From the NCBI RefSeq assembly GCF_002575655.3, contig NC_053037.3:451019793-451083792 (forward strand): a stretch of DNA of 64,000 nt, given 5' to 3'. This stretch comes from Aegilops tauschii subsp. strangulata. Its lineage: Eukaryota; Streptophyta; Magnoliopsida; Poales; Poaceae. Below are positions 1-11,000 of this stretch, piece by piece; position 1 is the stretch's first letter; each line of letters begins with the position of its first letter. A program made the position numbers and the translations under genes. The notes under the pieces are model-generated. The model did no database searches, was not told where the DNA came from, and was given only the letters and a program-made list of their open reading frames with translations.

Positions 1-854
1 GGCCGTACGGGGGGGATGTCCCCCGTGCGGCCGGGCACTGTAGCCACGCCAGCTACGACGTCATCCACGACCCACTCCTGTACGGCCCAAGGACTGCGGG
101 CCCCTTCAGTCAGAGAGAGGCGTGAAGGCGGCCCGGCTCTTCCTAGTCGGCCAAGAGTATAGCCGGCCTCCAGAAGCCGGCCACTCCCGTCCTCGAAGCA
201 GGAGCCCCATTAAGGAGACAAGACGGGGTGAGGCTACAGTGATAGCCCCCGAGGCGGCCCACTGTAGCCATGCTCACCCCGACAAAGCCCTCATCATCAG
301 AGGCGCGGCTACAGTAAGCGGCCGCCGACAAAACCCTAGGCGGTGGGGCCGGCCTGTCGACCGGGTAGCCGGCAGCCAGCGGGACCAAACAGCCAGCGGG
401 ACCCAGCAGCCGACGGAGAAGCCGGCGAGCGTAGACACTGATGGCTGGGACCAGATCCCAGTCGGATTACTATTGTACCCCCGGGGGGTAGGCCTATATA
501 AACCCCCCGGAGCACCCACGCAAAGTGTTAGCACCTCTGCATGTTTGGCTTCCAAGCATAGCACACGCACACACACCATAGATAGAGAGAGGCAAGAGCT
601 AGCCTTGTTCTTCCTCTCCCTTGATCCCAACAGCTCTAGGAGCGATTGTAGCTACTCTTTATCGATCTAGTGATCATGCGGAGACCCCGCAGAGCAGGAC
701 TAGGGGTGTTATCTCCTCGGAGAGCCCCGAACCTGGGTAAGATTCGCCGGCGTGCATGTCTTCGCCTCATCCCGTTTCCAGGCACCGGCGACGTTTTATT
801 GGCTCCCACAATGATAAGCCATCCCTTGGCATATGTCGCACCAACCACCCGACA
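1..854 (+). repeat. 5' LTR of element A (partial)
   Basis: It matches 12693-13493 almost base for base and ends ...CCGACA directly before the primer binding site. It carries 50 bp (about 669-718) that the 3' LTR lacks. In the 5' copy that stretch is bounded by two TTATC/TATC-like repeats, so the 3' LTR probably lost it by short-repeat slippage. Open frames across the LTR (for example 122-670) have no protein support. Confidence 0.93.
494..502 (+). promoter_or_regulatory. TATA box in 5' LTR of A
   Basis: CTATATAAA sits in the middle of the LTR in a GC-rich setting and recurs at 13185-13193 in the 3' LTR. It is the likely core promoter for the genomic RNA. Confidence 0.7.
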
Positions 855-856
855 TT

Positions 857-875
857 TGGCACCCACCGTGGGGCC
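857..875 (+). other. Primer binding site of A
   Basis: TGGCACCCACCGTGGGGCC starts two bases after the 5' LTR end (854). Its form and position match the minus-strand primer sites of grass gypsy elements of the TGGCGCCCACCGTGGGG type. The tRNA partner was not identified. Confidence 0.75.
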
Positions 876-951
876 AGGTGCACCGTCGTCCGGAGACCTG
901 TTCTGGAGGGGAACCCTCTTCTTTCCCCGCGAGCGCAGCCAGCCTGCTGCG

Positions 952-1788
952 CCCGATGGCGTTTGCCCCGACGCGCTGCAAGGCGTCGACGACGTCTGCG
1001 CAACGAGCCGCCTCGCCAATCTGCTCGGCGATACTCGCATCTCCGACGAGCCTGCGTCCGATGCAGGCACCGACTACCCCGAGAGCCGTCTCGTCAGCCT
1101 CCTCGACCAACTTCACGTCTCCAGCGAGCCTGCTGCGGACATGGAGTCGGTCGGCTCCACCGACCCGATGCTCATCGACTCCGACACCGCGTCGCTCGAC
1201 GCTTACCCCTCCGACGTGGTGGTCTTCGACGACCCCCTCCCTCGAGCTGACAGCGGCAGCAGCGCTGTCACCGAAGTGCTGGTCATCAGCCACGTCTCCA
1301 ACTCGGGCGAGGACGCCCGCGGCGCTTAGCAAGCGGCGATGCACGACCTCTCCGTCCCCTTCCCGGCCGACGCCGACGCCGAGACCCTGGAGGCACGCCG
1401 CCTTGCCCTCATCGCGAAGAGCAAGAAGATAGCCTCGATGAGACGCCTCACCGAGGCCCACCAGCGCGAAGTCGACCGCGCCGCCTTCGGGACGCCGCCG
1501 CCTAGCGGCCCGAGCCGAGCCGGCTTCGTCCAGAAGCGCGGCGCAGCCGTTGCCGGCATGCTGGGCGCAGATCGCCCCGTCTACGCCACCCCGCTCGAGA
1601 ATCTGCGAGCCGCTCAGGCGGCAGTAGAGGAGCTCCAAGGGCTGGGAGCCGATGAGCTCCCCTACATGACAAGACGGATCCAGCAGCTGATCGACGCGGC
1701 TGCAGAACGGCACGATCCGGCGCCAGAGCTGATAGCCATCCCCCGCGCCGGGAGCACGCTGCAACGTCCCGCTCGCCGACTGCGAGCG
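952..1788 (+). pseudogene. Element A gag, N-terminal part (broken)
   Basis: This frame reads an acidic region rich in Ser, Asp and Pro, followed by a helical, charged region. A TAG at 1327-1329 interrupts it, and the same frame continues from the ATG at 1339. No in-frame ATG lies soon after the primer binding site, so the original start seems lost; an ATG at 956 is in another frame. Between about 1745 and 1790 the coding frame moves by one to that of the gag core, which reads on from 1791 without an ATG. A stop plus a frameshift make this a dead gag. Gag would form the RNA-packaging particle in the cytoplasm. Confidence 0.75.
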
Positions 1789-1790
1789 GT

Positions 1791-3851
1791 GCGTACCGGA
1801 AGAAAGACAAGGAGCCGGCTGCCAGCCGCAGCCGGACTCGCATTACTATCGAGCGCGACGCGGATGGCCGCCCTCGAGCGATAGAGCACCAGGGAAACCT
1901 GCCGCCTCCCCCACCTCGAAGAGAAAGACGCCTCACTCCACCGCCTGTCGCCCATCCGACTCTTGGCGACCGACTCGGCCGCCGAGAAGGAGTCGGCGAG
2001 AATGACGCCCGCCACAGGATCGACCGCCTGGCTCGATCCTTGGCGTTAGAAGAAGAAGACGATGTCGGCCCGCCATGCTTTGGCCCCTGCATCCGCGACG
2101 AGCCCTTCCCTAAAGGGTTCTCGCTCCCCAGAGACACGCCCAAGTACAACGGCTCGGTGAAGCCGGAAGATTGGCTCATCGACTACTCCACAGCCGTCAG
2201 CATTGCCAACGGTAATCGGCGCGTCGCCGTGAAGTACGTCCCCTTGATGCTGCAAGGGACGGCGCGCACGTGGCTCAACAGCCTCAAGCCATACAGCATC
2301 AACAACTGGCTGGACTTCACCGAGGTTTTCGTCCGCAACTTCACCAGCACCTACAAGCGGCCTCCCAAGCCTCGCCAGCTTTCCCTCTGCGTCCAAGGGC
2401 CCAACTAGTCGACCCGCGACTACCTCACGCGATGGGCCGAGCTCCGCAACTCCTGCGAGGGAGTGCACGAGGTCCAGGCCATCGAGTACTTCACTGCCGG
2501 GTGCCGAGAGGGCACCCTACTCAAGCACCGACTCCTCTGCGACGAGCCGGCTACCCTCGATGAGTTGCTGATCACCGCCGACAAGTATGCCACTGCCGAC
2601 TCCTCCATGAAGACCGAGCTCCGAGTGGACGCCTCGGGGAAGGTAGTCGCTCCGGCTGGCGACCCAAACCGGCGCCCCTACCAGAATGACCACAAGCGCA
2701 AGGGCCCCATGCCGACTTCCTCCAGTCGGCAGGTGGCCACAGTTGAAGACGAGCAGCCCGAGGAGCGGCCCGCTCCCAAGAAGAAGGGAGGCCGGCCGCC
2801 CTGGCAGCCGTCCTTCTCCTACGAACAAGCACTCGATGCCCCCTGCAAGTTCCACAGCGGCGCGAAGCCGTCCAACCATACAACACGGAAATGCCACTGG
2901 CTCACCCGCATCACCAAGGGCGAAGGGATGGTGCCGCCTCCGCCTCCCGGCCCGCCGCCTCCAGCTCCCCAGCAGCCGGCGGCCCGGCCGGCAGTCGGCG
3001 CCATCCAAGACGAGTTCCCCGAAGCGCACGACGCCTACGTCATCTTCACGAGTCAAGTCGACGACAAGCGCAGCCGACGCCGGCAACACCAAGAAGTAAA
3101 CGCAGTCGCCTCTAGCACCGCCGAGTTCATGCACTGGTCGGAAAAGCCCATCAGCTGGAGCCAGGCCGACCACCCAGAGGTGATGCCTTCGCCTGGCTCC
3201 TATGCTATGGTCTTGGACGTCACCCTTGCGACGGAGAGGCGAGCCGCCATATTTTCCCGCGTCCTGATAGACGGCGGAAGCAGTATCAACATACTGTACC
3301 GCGACACCATGGACAAGCTGAACATCAAAGCAAAGCAGCTCATGCCGAGCCGCACTGTCTTCCATGGTATCGTACCCGGCCTATCTTGCTCCCCAATCGG
3401 CAAGATCAAGATGGATGTTCTCTTCGGAGACAAAGATCACTTTCGCCGGGAAGCAATATGGTTCGAGGTGGTGGATTTGGAGAGCCCCTATCATGCACTA
3501 CTTGGCCGACCTGCTTTGGCCAAGTTCATGGCTGTGCCCCACTATGCCTACCTGAAGATGAAGATGCCGAGCTCAAAGGGGATCATCACGGTAGCCGGCG
3601 ACTACAAGAAGTCCATCGAGTGCGCCATGGCCAGTAGCCGGCTGGCCGAGTCCCTCGTGGTGGCAGAAGAGAAGAAGATGTTGGAACGGGTTGTGGCCAT
3701 GGCCGGCAAGCAGCCGGCCTTGTCCCCCAACCCCAAGGACTGTGATGCGCAGGGCTCCTTCCAGCCTGCCAAAGAGACGAAGAAGATACCTCTAGACCCG
3801 GAGCACCCGGAGAGGTTCGCCGTGATTGGGGCGAACTTGGACAGCAAATAG
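1791..3851 (+). pseudogene. Element A gag core and aspartic protease (broken)
   Basis: The frame runs from 1791 with a TAG at 2406-2408 and ends at a TAG at 3849-3851. The first third has the retrotransposon gag core, with a PKYNGSVKPEDWLIDY-type start and a W-L-N region near 2270. A basic linker follows, then a proline tract (about 2930-2990), then a pepsin-type protease with the catalytic DGGSS motif near 3271 and a LLGRPAL motif near 3500. Pol follows in the same frame after the second stop, so gag, protease and pol were once one polyprotein or were linked by readthrough. The bases around the second stop (AAATAGGAA) recur at the same place in element D. Confidence 0.88.
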
Positions 3852-6800
3852 GAAGGCGAGCTCGCCGACTTCCTCCGTGAGAATCGAGACATCTTTGCAT
3901 GGTCCCCAAAGGACATGCCGGGTGTCCCGAAGGATTTCGCCGAGCACAAGTTACATGTCCGAGCTGATGCGAAGCCGGTCAGGCAACCCCTCCGCCGACT
4001 ATCAGAAGAGAAGCGAAGAATCGTGGGAGAAGAGATAGCCCGGCTCCTTGCAGCCGGCTTCATCATGGAAGTGTTCTTTCCAGAATGGCTTGCCAATCCA
4101 GTTCTGGTTTTGAAGAAGAATAACAAGTGGCGCATGTGTATAGACTACAGAAGCTTGAACAAGGCCTGCCCAAAGGATCCGTTTGCTCTGCCACGGATTG
4201 ACCAAGTGATAGACTACACAGCCGGATGCGAGCTGTTGTCTTTTTTGGATGCATACTCAGGGTATCATCAGATCAAGTTGGACCCGGCTGACCGCCTGAA
4301 GACTGCCTTCATCACACCCTTTGGAGCTTTCTGCTACCTGACAATGACATTCGGCTTGAGAAACGCCGGTGCCACTTTTCAGCATTGGATGCAGAAATGT
4401 CTCTTGAAACAACTCGGCAGAAATGCCCACGTCTACGTAGACGACATTGTGGTGAAGACAGAGAAGCGCGGTACCTTGCTGGAAGACCTGAAGGAAACAT
4501 TCGCCAACTTGCGCCGATTCCAGATCAAGCTCAACCCCGAGAAGTGCGTGTTCGGAGTGCCAGCCGGCCAGCTGCTAGGCTTCTTGGTCTCCGAACGCAG
4601 CATTGAGTGCAACCCTGTCAAGATCAAAGCCATCGAGAGGATGGAGATTCCCACCAAGCTGCGAGATGTGCAGAAGTTCACTGGCTGCTTAGCCTCCCTG
4701 AACCGTTTTATCAGCCGACTAGGAGAGAAGGCCCTCCCCCTATACCGACTCATGAAGAAGTCCACCCACTTTGAGTGGAATGATCAAGCCGACCAAGCCT
4801 TCCATGAGTTGAAGAAAATGTTGACCACTCCGCCTGTCCTGGCTGCGCCGACTGAGAAGGAGCCCATGCTCCTCTACATCGCCGCGACAAGCCGAGTCGT
4901 CAGCACTGTTGTTGTGGTCCAGCGCCCGGAGGAAGGCCGAGCCCAGCTGGTCCAGAGGCTGGTCTACTATCTCAGCGAGGTACTGTCTAGCTCGAAGCAA
5001 AACTACCCGCACTACCAGAAGATGTGCTATGGGGTGTACTTCGCTGCCAAGAAATTGAAGCCCTACTTCCAAGAGTACCCCATCACGGCCGTGTGCACTG
5101 CCTCGCTCGCCGAGATCATAGGCAGCTGGGATGCATCCGGCCGGGTGGCCAAATGGGCCATTGCCTTGGCGCCCTACACGATCTTCTATCAACCCCGCAC
5201 TGCCATCAAGTCGCAAGCATTGGCCGACTTCCTCGTCGACTGGGCCGAGACCCAGTACTTACCGCCGGCTCCCGACTCTACCCATTGGCGGATGCACTTT
5301 GACGGGTCCAAGATGCGCACCGGCTTGGGAGCCGGCGTCGTCCTCACCTCTCCCAAAGGCGACAAGCTCAAGTACACGCTGCAGATCCACTTCGCCGCCT
5401 CCAACAACGTGGCCGAGTACGAGGCGCTCGTACATGGGCTCCGGCTAGCCAAAGAGCTCGGCATACGCCGGATCCTATGCTACGGCGACTCAGACTTGGT
5501 GGTCCAGCAATCATCTGGCGACTGGGACGAGAAGGACGCAAACATGGCAAGCTACCGTTTCCTCGTCCAGCAGATGAGCGGATACTTTGAAGGGTGCGAG
5601 TTCCTTCACGTGCCAAGGGCCGACAACGACCAAGCAGATGCCCTAGCACGGATCGGCTCCACCCGAAAAGCCATACCGACTGGCGTCTCCCTCCAGCGCC
5701 TCCTCAAGCCATCCATCAAGCCGTCTCCAGAGTCGGATTCCATCTTTGTACCGCCTGCGCCAGAAACAGCCGGATCCGGCTCAAGAAACCCCGCAGGCGG
5801 CACGGGGACTTCGACGACTGCCCCGGGGACTGACGTAGTCGCACCCGGCCCAGGGACTTCAGAACCCGGCCTGGGGACTGCAGCAGTCGGCCCGGGGACT
5901 AGAACGACACAAGAAGCGATGGCCGACTCCAACACAACACCCAGCCCACCCACCCGAGTCATGGTGGCCACACTAACAGTAGAAGAAGTCACAGCTCCCT
6001 CATGGGCCCTGCCCATCCTCAAGTTCCTAGTCAGCAGAGAGCTGCCGGCTGACGAGATCGCAGCAAGACTAGTCCAACGACGAGCCGCAGCATACACAAT
6101 AATCAACAGGGAGCTTGTGAAGCGCAGCGTCACTGGAGTCTTCCAGCGTTGCGTCGAGCCAGAAAAAGGAGTGACAATCCTCAAAGACATCCACCAAGGC
6201 GAATGCGGCCATCACGCCGCCTCAAGATCCCTCGTGGCCAAGGCTTTCCGCCATGGGTTCTTCTGGCCGACTGCCTTGGAGGATGCTAAAGAAATAGTCA
6301 AGACCTGCAGAGGATGTCAAGTCTTCAGCTCCAAACAACACCTGCCGGCCTCTGCCCTCAGGACCATCCCCCTCACCTGGCCTTTTGCCGTCTGGGGACT
6401 GGACATGGTGGGCCCTTTCAAGACAGCCCGCGGCGGCTTGACACATCTACTCGTCGCTGTGGACAAGTTCACAAAGTGGATTGAAGCCAAGCCAATTAAG
6501 AAGCTGAACGGGCCGACTGCCGTGACATTCATCACCGACATCACTACTCGGTACGGCGTGCCGCACAGCATCATCACCGACAACGACACGAACTTCGCCA
6601 AAGGCGCACTGGCACATTTCTGCGTGACACAGGGCATCCGATTGGACTTAGCGTCCGTTGCCCACCCGCAGTCGAACGGCCAGGTCGAGCGAGCAAATGG
6701 ACTTATCCTCTCCGGCATCAAGCCCCGATTGGTTGTACCACTGGAGCGATCGGCCGGCTGCTGGCTCAAAGAGCTGCCGGCTGTCCTCTGGAGTCTGCGA

Positions 6801-7268
6801 ACTACACCCAACAAGTCAACCGGCTTCACTCCATTCTTCCTTGTGTACGGTGCCGAGGCTGTCATCCCAACAGACATCGAGTTCGACTCACCTCGGATCA
6901 CCATGTACACGGAGGAGGAAGCCAAAGAAGCAAGAGAAGACGGCGTCGACCTACTGGAAGAAGGCCGGCTGTTGGCCCTCAGCCGCTCCGCCATTTACCA
7001 GCAAGGCCTGCACCGCTACTACAACCGCAAGATCAAGCCAAGATCCTTCCAAGAGGGCGACCTTGTGCTCCGGCTGATCCAGCGAACAGCCGGCCAGCAC
7101 AAGCTCTCGGCCCCTTGGGAAGGCCCCTTCGTCGTCAGCAAGGCACTCGGCAACGACTCCTACTACTTGATCGACGCGCAAAAGCCAAGAGCACGCAAGA
7201 GAGACGACTCCGGCAAAGAGTCGGAGCGACCATGGAACGCAAACCTCCTAAGACGATTTTACAGCTGA
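3852..7268 (+). CDS. pol: Element A pol: RT, RNase H, second RNase H, integrase
   Basis: This is an open frame of 1138 codons; the first ATG is at 3915 (1117 residues from there). It copies element RNA into DNA and inserts it. Residues counted from 3915: RT with LDAYSGYHQI near 112 and catalytic YVDD at 174-177; a first RNase H domain ending near 455; a second, plant-type RNase H with D463, E500, D525 and a final D near 570; a Pro-Gly-Thr repeat linker near 630-660; and integrase with an HHCC zinc finger near 759-800 and catalytic D830, D889 and E925 (35 residues between the last two). All catalytic residues looked for are present. The frame is intact from the stop at 3849 to TGA at 7266. Only the upstream stops and the gag frameshift suggest the copy cannot make its proteins alone. 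Confidence 0.95.
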   Translation, partial: EGELADFLRENRDIFAWSPKDMPGVPKDFAEHKLHVRADAKPVRQPLRRLSEEKRRIVGEEIARLLAAGFIMEVFFPEWLANPVLVLKKNNKWRMCIDYRSLNKACPKDPFALPRIDQVIDYTAGCELLSFLDAYSGYHQIKLDPADRLKTAFITPFGAFCYLTMTFGLRNAGATFQHWMQKCLLKQLGRNAHVYVDDIVVKTEKRGTLLEDLKETFANLRRFQIKLNPEKCVFGVPAGQLLGFLVSERSIECNPVKIKAIERMEIPTKLRDVQKFTGCLASLNRFISRLGEKALPLYRLMKKSTHFEWNDQADQAFHELKKMLTTPPVLAAPTEKEPMLLYIAATSRVVSTVVVVQRPEEGRAQLVQRLVYYLSEVLSSSKQNYPHYQKMCYGVYFAAKKLKPYFQEYPITAVCTASLAEIIGSWDASGRVAKWAIALAPYTIFYQPRTAIKSQALADFLVDWAETQYLPPAPDSTHWRMHFDGSKMRTGLGAGVVLTSPKGDKLKYTLQIHFAASNNVAEYEALVHGLRLAKELGIRRILCYGDSDLVVQQSSGDWDEKDANMASYRFLVQQMSGYFEGCEFLHVPRADNDQADALARIGSTRKAIPTGVSLQRLLKPSIKPSPESDSIFVPPAPETAGSGSRNPAGGTGTSTTAPGTDVVAPGPGTSEPGLGTAAVGPGTRTTQEAMADSNTTPSPPTRVMVATLTVEEVTAPSWALPILKFLVSRELPADEIAARLVQRRAAAYTIINRELVKRSVTGVFQRCVEPEKGVTILKDIHQGECGHHAASRSLVAKAFRHGFFWPTALEDAKEIVKTCRGCQVFSSKQHLPASALRTIPLTWPFAVWGLDMVGPFKTARGGLTHLLVAVDKFTKWIEAKPIKKLNGPTAVTFITDITTRYGVPHSIITDNDTNFAKGALAHFCVTQGIRLDLASVAHPQSNGQVERANGLILSGIKPRLVVPLERSAGCWLKELPAVLWSLRTTPNKSTGFTPFFLVYGAEAVIPTDIEFDSPRITMYTEEEAKEAREDGVDLLEEGRLLALSRSAIYQQGLHRYYNRKIKPRSFQEGDLVLRLIQRTAGQHKLSAPWEGPFVVSKALGNDSYYLIDAQKPRARKRDDSGKESERPWNANLLRRFYS

Positions 7269-8060
7269 AAAGCAGTATGTATCACGCTACCCCTTTTTGT
7301 ATTAAGTTACAAACCAACAGGCCCCCCGAACAGTACTCGGGGACTGCCTTTCATTTATCTATGAATGACGAGTGTCATATCCATGAATGTATTATTACAT
7401 TTTGAAATCTTGTCCGGCACCGGGTCCGACTAGTCGGCCCGGGGACTGGCCGCCTTGAGCTATATTCTAAGTTCTTCCCGAAGTCAGCAAAGTAGTGCGC
7501 CGGCTCCCAAGTCCTCTCTTGTTGAAAGTCGCAGCTCAAAGAACTGACTGTCCGACTAGCAAGAGAGAAGACAGAAAGGACGCCCACACGAAAAACGGCT
7601 AAGGAACAACTAACCTATATAGCAAAAAGACGGCTTCCATATATGCCTGCCGGCTGACACAGCAGCCGGCTGGCCGGCTTCCTAAAAAACTTAGCTTAAG
7701 TCCAGCAGAGCTAAAAGTACTTCCCCCTCCCCAATCGGCCAGGCACCCCCCGGCTACAGATTCCAGAGCAACTGTTTGACTAGGGAGGCGACAACCAAGG
7801 GAGGGCGGCAAAGGAAAAAAGAAGAAGGACAAAAAGCAAAAGTACAAGGAAAAACCGATTGCATAGCTTATATACATAAAGCCGCCTAAAGGCTGGCAAC
7901 AGACTTGAGTTTCAATACACCCAGTGGGTGGAATTGTGCAGACTTAACCAAATATTGTTCAAAAGTAACAAGACAGGAAAATAAAAGAAAGAAGACTAAG
8001 GCGCGACTTGGAGGCCGAGCTGGTCGGTGAAGGCAGCCCGCCGGCTAAAGGAGTGGCCGC
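7269..8060. other. Non-coding spacer after pol in A
   Basis: This lies between the pol stop and the 3' end of the antisense gene. It has short CGGGGACTG-like repeats (about 7339 and 7440) but no coding signal on either strand. It probably holds the transcript end of the antisense gene. Confidence 0.5.
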
Positions 8061-11000
8061 CTAGTTGGTCCCGGCTTGACCACCTCCCGCGGCAGGAGAC
8101 GCACTCGCACGCGACGTAGTGCTGGAGGCGCGGTCAGGCTGGCCGGCTTCTCCACTAGCCGGCTCGGCGTCTTCACCCTCCTCCTCCTCCTCCTCGCCCT
8201 CGTCGCTGGAGTCGATCTCCTCCGCCGAGTCCTCGCCCTGCGCCGGGTCCAGCCCGAACCAATCTTCCGGCTGGGCGACTCCATTGTCGTCCAACTCGGG
8301 GGCGAAGATGTTGGTGTCGGTGTAGTCGGCGATTGCCGAAGCTCGCCGAATGATGGCCGGCCGCGCCGGCTCCAGCTCCGTGTCGGCTTGCTGCCGCCAG
8401 GTCGACAGCTGGTCCAGGTTCAAGCCGGGATACCAGGCCTTGACGAACTCCAGCGCCCGCCTGGCGCCGGAGCGAGCCGCTGACGCCTTCCAAGCCTCGA
8501 AGCGGCCGACGGCCACCTCCAGCCAGTCGGCGGTCTGACTGGGAGTGCGCGGGACTACTTGGCCGGGCCAGAGGGCGGCCAAGACCGCCGACCCGGCACG
8601 CTGAAGCCGGAGGAGCAGCCTGTGAGCCGGCTGGATACGAGCCTGGATCGCTAGGAGCTGCTCCTCCAGCGAGCGGCCGGCGGTCGGCGAGATCTCGAAG
8701 CCGGCTTGCCTCTTCGCCTGGCGACGGGCTTCGATGGCCTGGTTGGCGGCAGTGGAATAGTCGGGGAAGTACTCTGCGCGAAGAAGGAAAGGAATGAAAA
8801 ACACCAAAATCAGAAAAACAAGTCAAATGGCAGATGGCAAGAAAGGACGAAGGGGTAGATGACCTACCGTCAACCAGGTCCTCAATCTGGCCATAGCCAG
8901 AGACCAGAGTCTGCTTGACCTCCGCCCAGCCGGCCGCCTCCGTCTCGAACTCGGCCTGAAGGGCGGCCTCGCGATCCTGTGCAGCTTTCAGCGTAGCCTT
9001 GTGGCCTTCCTCCTAGTCGGCCAGCTTCTTGACCAGGCGGTCGCGCTCCTGCACCAAGGCGGCGAGCTCCGCGTCCTTGGCACGAAGAGCAGTCTGGGAC
9101 TCCCCCAGCTGCGCCCTCAGACTGGCGTTGGCCGCTGCAGAGATAGAAGAAAAAGAAGAACAATAAGGAATGATCAAGGAAGATACGAGCCGACTGCTCA
9201 GCAGTCGGCCCGAATCTCGGGGACTACACCCAGTGGGTGCGCTGACGCGCCCCCACATGAGAAAAAGGTCAAGTCACGTACCTCGGCTTTCCGTGAGATC
9301 GGCGGTCTTCTGAGTCAACTCCCGAGCCTGGGAGTTGAAGGCGGCCGCTCGGAGATTGTGGTAGTCCTGCAAGACGGACAGAAGACCGACGTGAGAACAA
9401 AAGCAGCAAAAACAAAAATCTCCAAGAAGTTCCAAGCCGCCTGCTCAGCAGCCGACTCGGAACTCGGGGACTACACCCAGTGGGTGCGCTGACGCGCCCC
9501 CACGAGAGAAATCAAGTTCAAAAAAGAGCAAGATGAGAATACTAACCCGGATGGCTGCCCGCGTGGCGAGGAATTCGTCGGTGAACTGCCTCAGCGCCGC
9601 GGCTTGGCTCTGCAGCCGGGTCCGGACGTCTTGCGCGGCGACGTTCACCACGGCCGACCCTCCACCCGGCGTCCACCCCGAGGTAGCGCTCGCCGCCTCC
9701 GCGTCTCGGGCCGACGAGCTGGAGCCCACGGCCGGCTGTGGCTCCGACGCAGCCTTCTGCGGTTCAGCCGCGGCCTTCCCCGCACGCCGGCTTGGCGGAA
9801 CCTGGACCGCCACCTCAGCCCCCTTGGCCGGCTCGCCCCCCGCCGACTGTGCGGGCGCAAGCTCAGGCTGGCGGCCTTGGGTCGTCCTAGTCGGAGGAGT
9901 CGGTCCCGGCGCCTTCCCCAAGATGACGACGTCATCACCGCTACCTCCCAGCCCCCGCTGGGAACCGCTGGCTCCCCCCGGCGAGGGATCCACGTCCCCG
10001 GGCGCCATGGTGCGCAGGGGGGTGACCATCAAGGCCTCCCCTGCCGCCGCTTCGGCCTCGGCCTCTGCCTGGGCCTTGGCTGCGGCCTCGGCGAGCGCCT
10101 TCGCCGCTTCCTCCTCCCGAGCCGCCTGGGCGGCGGCTGCCCTCCGTGCCTCCGCCTCCCGCGCTTCCTGCTCCTCCCGCGCCTCCCGCGCGTTCCTTTC
10201 TGTCGCCTCCAGGAGGGCGGCGCGGGGATCTACGCGGCGGGTGGTGCTCCCAGAGCCCCCTGGCGACTCGATGACGGAGCCGGCGTCCGCCCGCTCAAGT
10301 GATAGCGGAGCCCTGACCATTGAAAAAGAAGACGAAGACTCAAGAACCATCAAAGAAAAGAGAGAAGGACAGTACGAAGAAAGAGAGAACTTACGCTGAT
10401 ACCGTCTGCGGCTGCTTCACCACTTTGCGGAAGCGAGCCGCCTTCACGGCGCCTCTTCCCGCCTGGTGGCTGCCGCCCCACCCCTAAGCTTCTTCGTCTA
10501 GCTGCCGAACATGCCCTGGGTGGTGCGACGTTTCTGGCCTCTACCCCGAGCAGGCTGCGCGCCGGAAGAGCCCGCGCCGCGTCCGGGGGCCGGCTGGCGG
10601 GGCGGGACGGCTACGGCTTCGTCCTCGTCTGGCCAGTCCTCGAAGGTAGCGGTAAACCCGGAGCCGCCTGCTTCACCGCCAGCCGGCTCGGCGGCGTCCT
10701 CCATATGGACTGCCCCCAGGTCGGGGTCCTCCTGGTCGTGCTCGGTCCGGTCGGGGACGAAGCGGCGCTCCGCGTCCGCCCCGCCGGCCGGCCGAAGCAG
10801 AGGACTCTGTCAAAAAGAGCGGGCCGACTGAGTTAGAGTCGGCCCAAAGGAACTCGGTGACAAAGCTGAGAGAGAGAAAGAGAAAAAGAGAAAGGGAGCG
10901 TACCGTAGGCGGAGGATTGGCGCGGCTGTATGGCTCCTTGCCAAATTGCCAGTCATCGGAAAGCTGGCAATTGGCGAGGTAGTTCACCATGTCGGCGGCG

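Noticed and set aside
122..670. 182-codon open frame in the 5' LTR of A, repeated at 12813
   Set aside because: It lies in an LTR, overlaps the TATA box and is broken in the 3' copy. It shows no protein features.
796..1764. Long - strand frame opposite A gag
   Set aside because: It is a shadow of the GC-rich gag frame; the + strand carries the gag protein.
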